From an uncultured Clostridia bacterium (lineage in GTDB: Bacteria > Bacillota > Clostridia > Christensenellales > Aristaeellaceae): a DNA stretch of 15,629 nt. Location of the stretch: the NCBI GenBank assembly GCA_946615495.1, contig CAMOHY010000019.1, forward strand, positions 1 to 15,629, in the 5' to 3' direction. Under the pieces are notes generated by a model. It searched no databases and was not told where the DNA came from. It saw only the letters and a program-made list of their open reading frames with translations. This document shows positions 14,947 through 15,629 of the stretch, piece after piece. The position numbers and the translations under genes are program-made. How positions within the stretch are numbered: position 1 is the stretch's first letter; each line of letters opens with the position of its first letter.

Positions 14947-15629
14947 ATGCCGATTTTTGGACGATTCAATGAACGGGCCCAGCGGGTGATCGCCGCCGCC
15001 CAGAAGGCTGCCGTGGATTTGGGCCACGCCTATGTGGGCAGCGAACACTTTTTGATCGGCCTGCTGCGGGAAGCCCGCAGCGACGCCCCCGCCCTGCCGG
15101 ACAACGTGATTCCCGAAACGGTGATTGAAAACGTAAAGCAAATCACCGGCACGGGCGGCCACACCCCCTCCCAGCTGGAGTTGACCCCGCGGGTCAAAAA
15201 GCTGCTGGAAAACAGCGTGCGGGAAGCCCAGCGCCTGGGCCATCCCTACGTGACGGCGGGCCATTTCTGGCTGGCGCTGCTGGTTGATGAGGAAAGCGTA
15301 GCCATGCGGGTGCTCACCGGCATGGGGTGCGATATTGAAAAACTGAGAAAAAGCGTGCAGGACGCCCTGGGCAGCGCCGGGGAAGGACCCGCGGGCGCAG
15401 CCTCCAGCGGCAATGATTCCTGCCTGCAAAAATATGGGCGCAACCTGAACGAGGCCGCCGAAAAGGGCGAGCTGGACCCGGTGATCGGCCGGGTGAACGA
15501 AATTGAGCGCATCGTGCAGATTCTGTCCCGGCGCACGAAAAACAACCCTGTGCTTATCGGCGAACCGGGCGTGGGCAAATCCGCCGTGGCGGAGGGCCTG
15601 GCCCAGCGCATCAACCAGGGCAGCGTGCC
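14947..15629 (+). CDS. clpC: ClpC-type ATP-dependent unfoldase (N-terminal part, runs off the window)
   Basis: ClpC unfolds substrates, including phosphoarginine-marked proteins, and feeds them to ClpP. About 227 residues are visible: an N domain of two Clp repeats (about 1-142), a Gly/Ala/Ser-rich linker (about 144-156) and the start of the first AAA+ domain. That start shows LDPVIGRVNEIERIVQILSRRTKNNPVLIGEPGVGKS, with Ser in place of the usual Thr at the end of Walker A. In repeat 1 the phosphoarginine-site pattern GTEH appears as GSEH (E33). In repeat 2 it reads TAGH (103-106), so the matching Glu is a Gly. The ATG directly follows the mcsB stop; GGAGG lies about 10 bases upstream. The frame is still open at 15629. 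Confidence 0.95.
   Translation, partial: MPIFGRFNERAQRVIAAAQKAAVDLGHAYVGSEHFLIGLLREARSDAPALPDNVIPETVIENVKQITGTGGHTPSQLELTPRVKKLLENSVREAQRLGHPYVTAGHFWLALLVDEESVAMRVLTGMGCDIEKLRKSVQDALGSAGEGPAGAASSGNDSCLQKYGRNLNEAAEKGELDPVIGRVNEIERIVQILSRRTKNNPVLIGEPGVGKSAVAEGLAQRINQGSV

Overview
The window is a compact chromosomal segment of a Gram-positive Firmicute, most likely an uncultured, fairly GC-rich member of the Clostridia (an inference; no rRNA is present). The signs are a ctsR-mcsA-mcsB-clpC heat-shock operon, strong AAGGAGG-type ribosome binding sites, sigma-A-type promoters with 17-bp spacers, and several carbohydrate ABC transport genes. I see no phage, insertion sequence, CRISPR array, tRNA or rRNA.

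Layout. (1) 1-1703: the last 18 codons of a sugar ABC permease, then a large secreted solute-binding protein, closed by a bidirectional terminator. (2) 1792-2927, minus strand: a cation diffusion facilitator (CDF) metal exporter with a promoter about 220 bases upstream. Its leader can fold into a four-way junction, a candidate metal riboswitch. (3) 2962-5202, plus strand: 5-formyltetrahydrofolate cyclo-ligase and an M32 carboxypeptidase, each with a good promoter. (4) 5199-9800: a full carbohydrate ABC operon in the order ATPase, permease, permease, binding protein. The binding protein combines a lipobox with a C-terminal LPGTA / hydrophobic / basic tail like a sortase signal. (5) 9797-10766: a DegV-family lipid-binding protein with its own promoter and terminator. 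(6) 10788-12804: a xylose-isomerase-like TIM-barrel protein followed by a CbbX/SpoVK-like AAA+ ATPase, closed by a strong terminator. (7) 12851-15629: promoter and probable CtsR operator, then ctsR, mcsA, mcsB and the 5' part of clpC, which runs off the window.

How the genes work together. The two sugar uptake systems probably feed carbohydrate metabolism, and the single MsmX-type ATPase could energise both, because the visible part of the first system shows no ATPase. In the last operon, CtsR represses the cluster, McsA activates the McsB arginine kinase, and ClpC unfolds phosphoarginine-marked proteins for degradation. Two residues tied to phosphoarginine recognition differ from the Bacillus pattern: one in the second ClpC N-domain repeat and one in the McsB RDxxRA motif.

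The observations most worth following are the CDF leader RNA, the doubly anchored binding protein, and the altered phosphoarginine-reading residues in ClpC and McsB.
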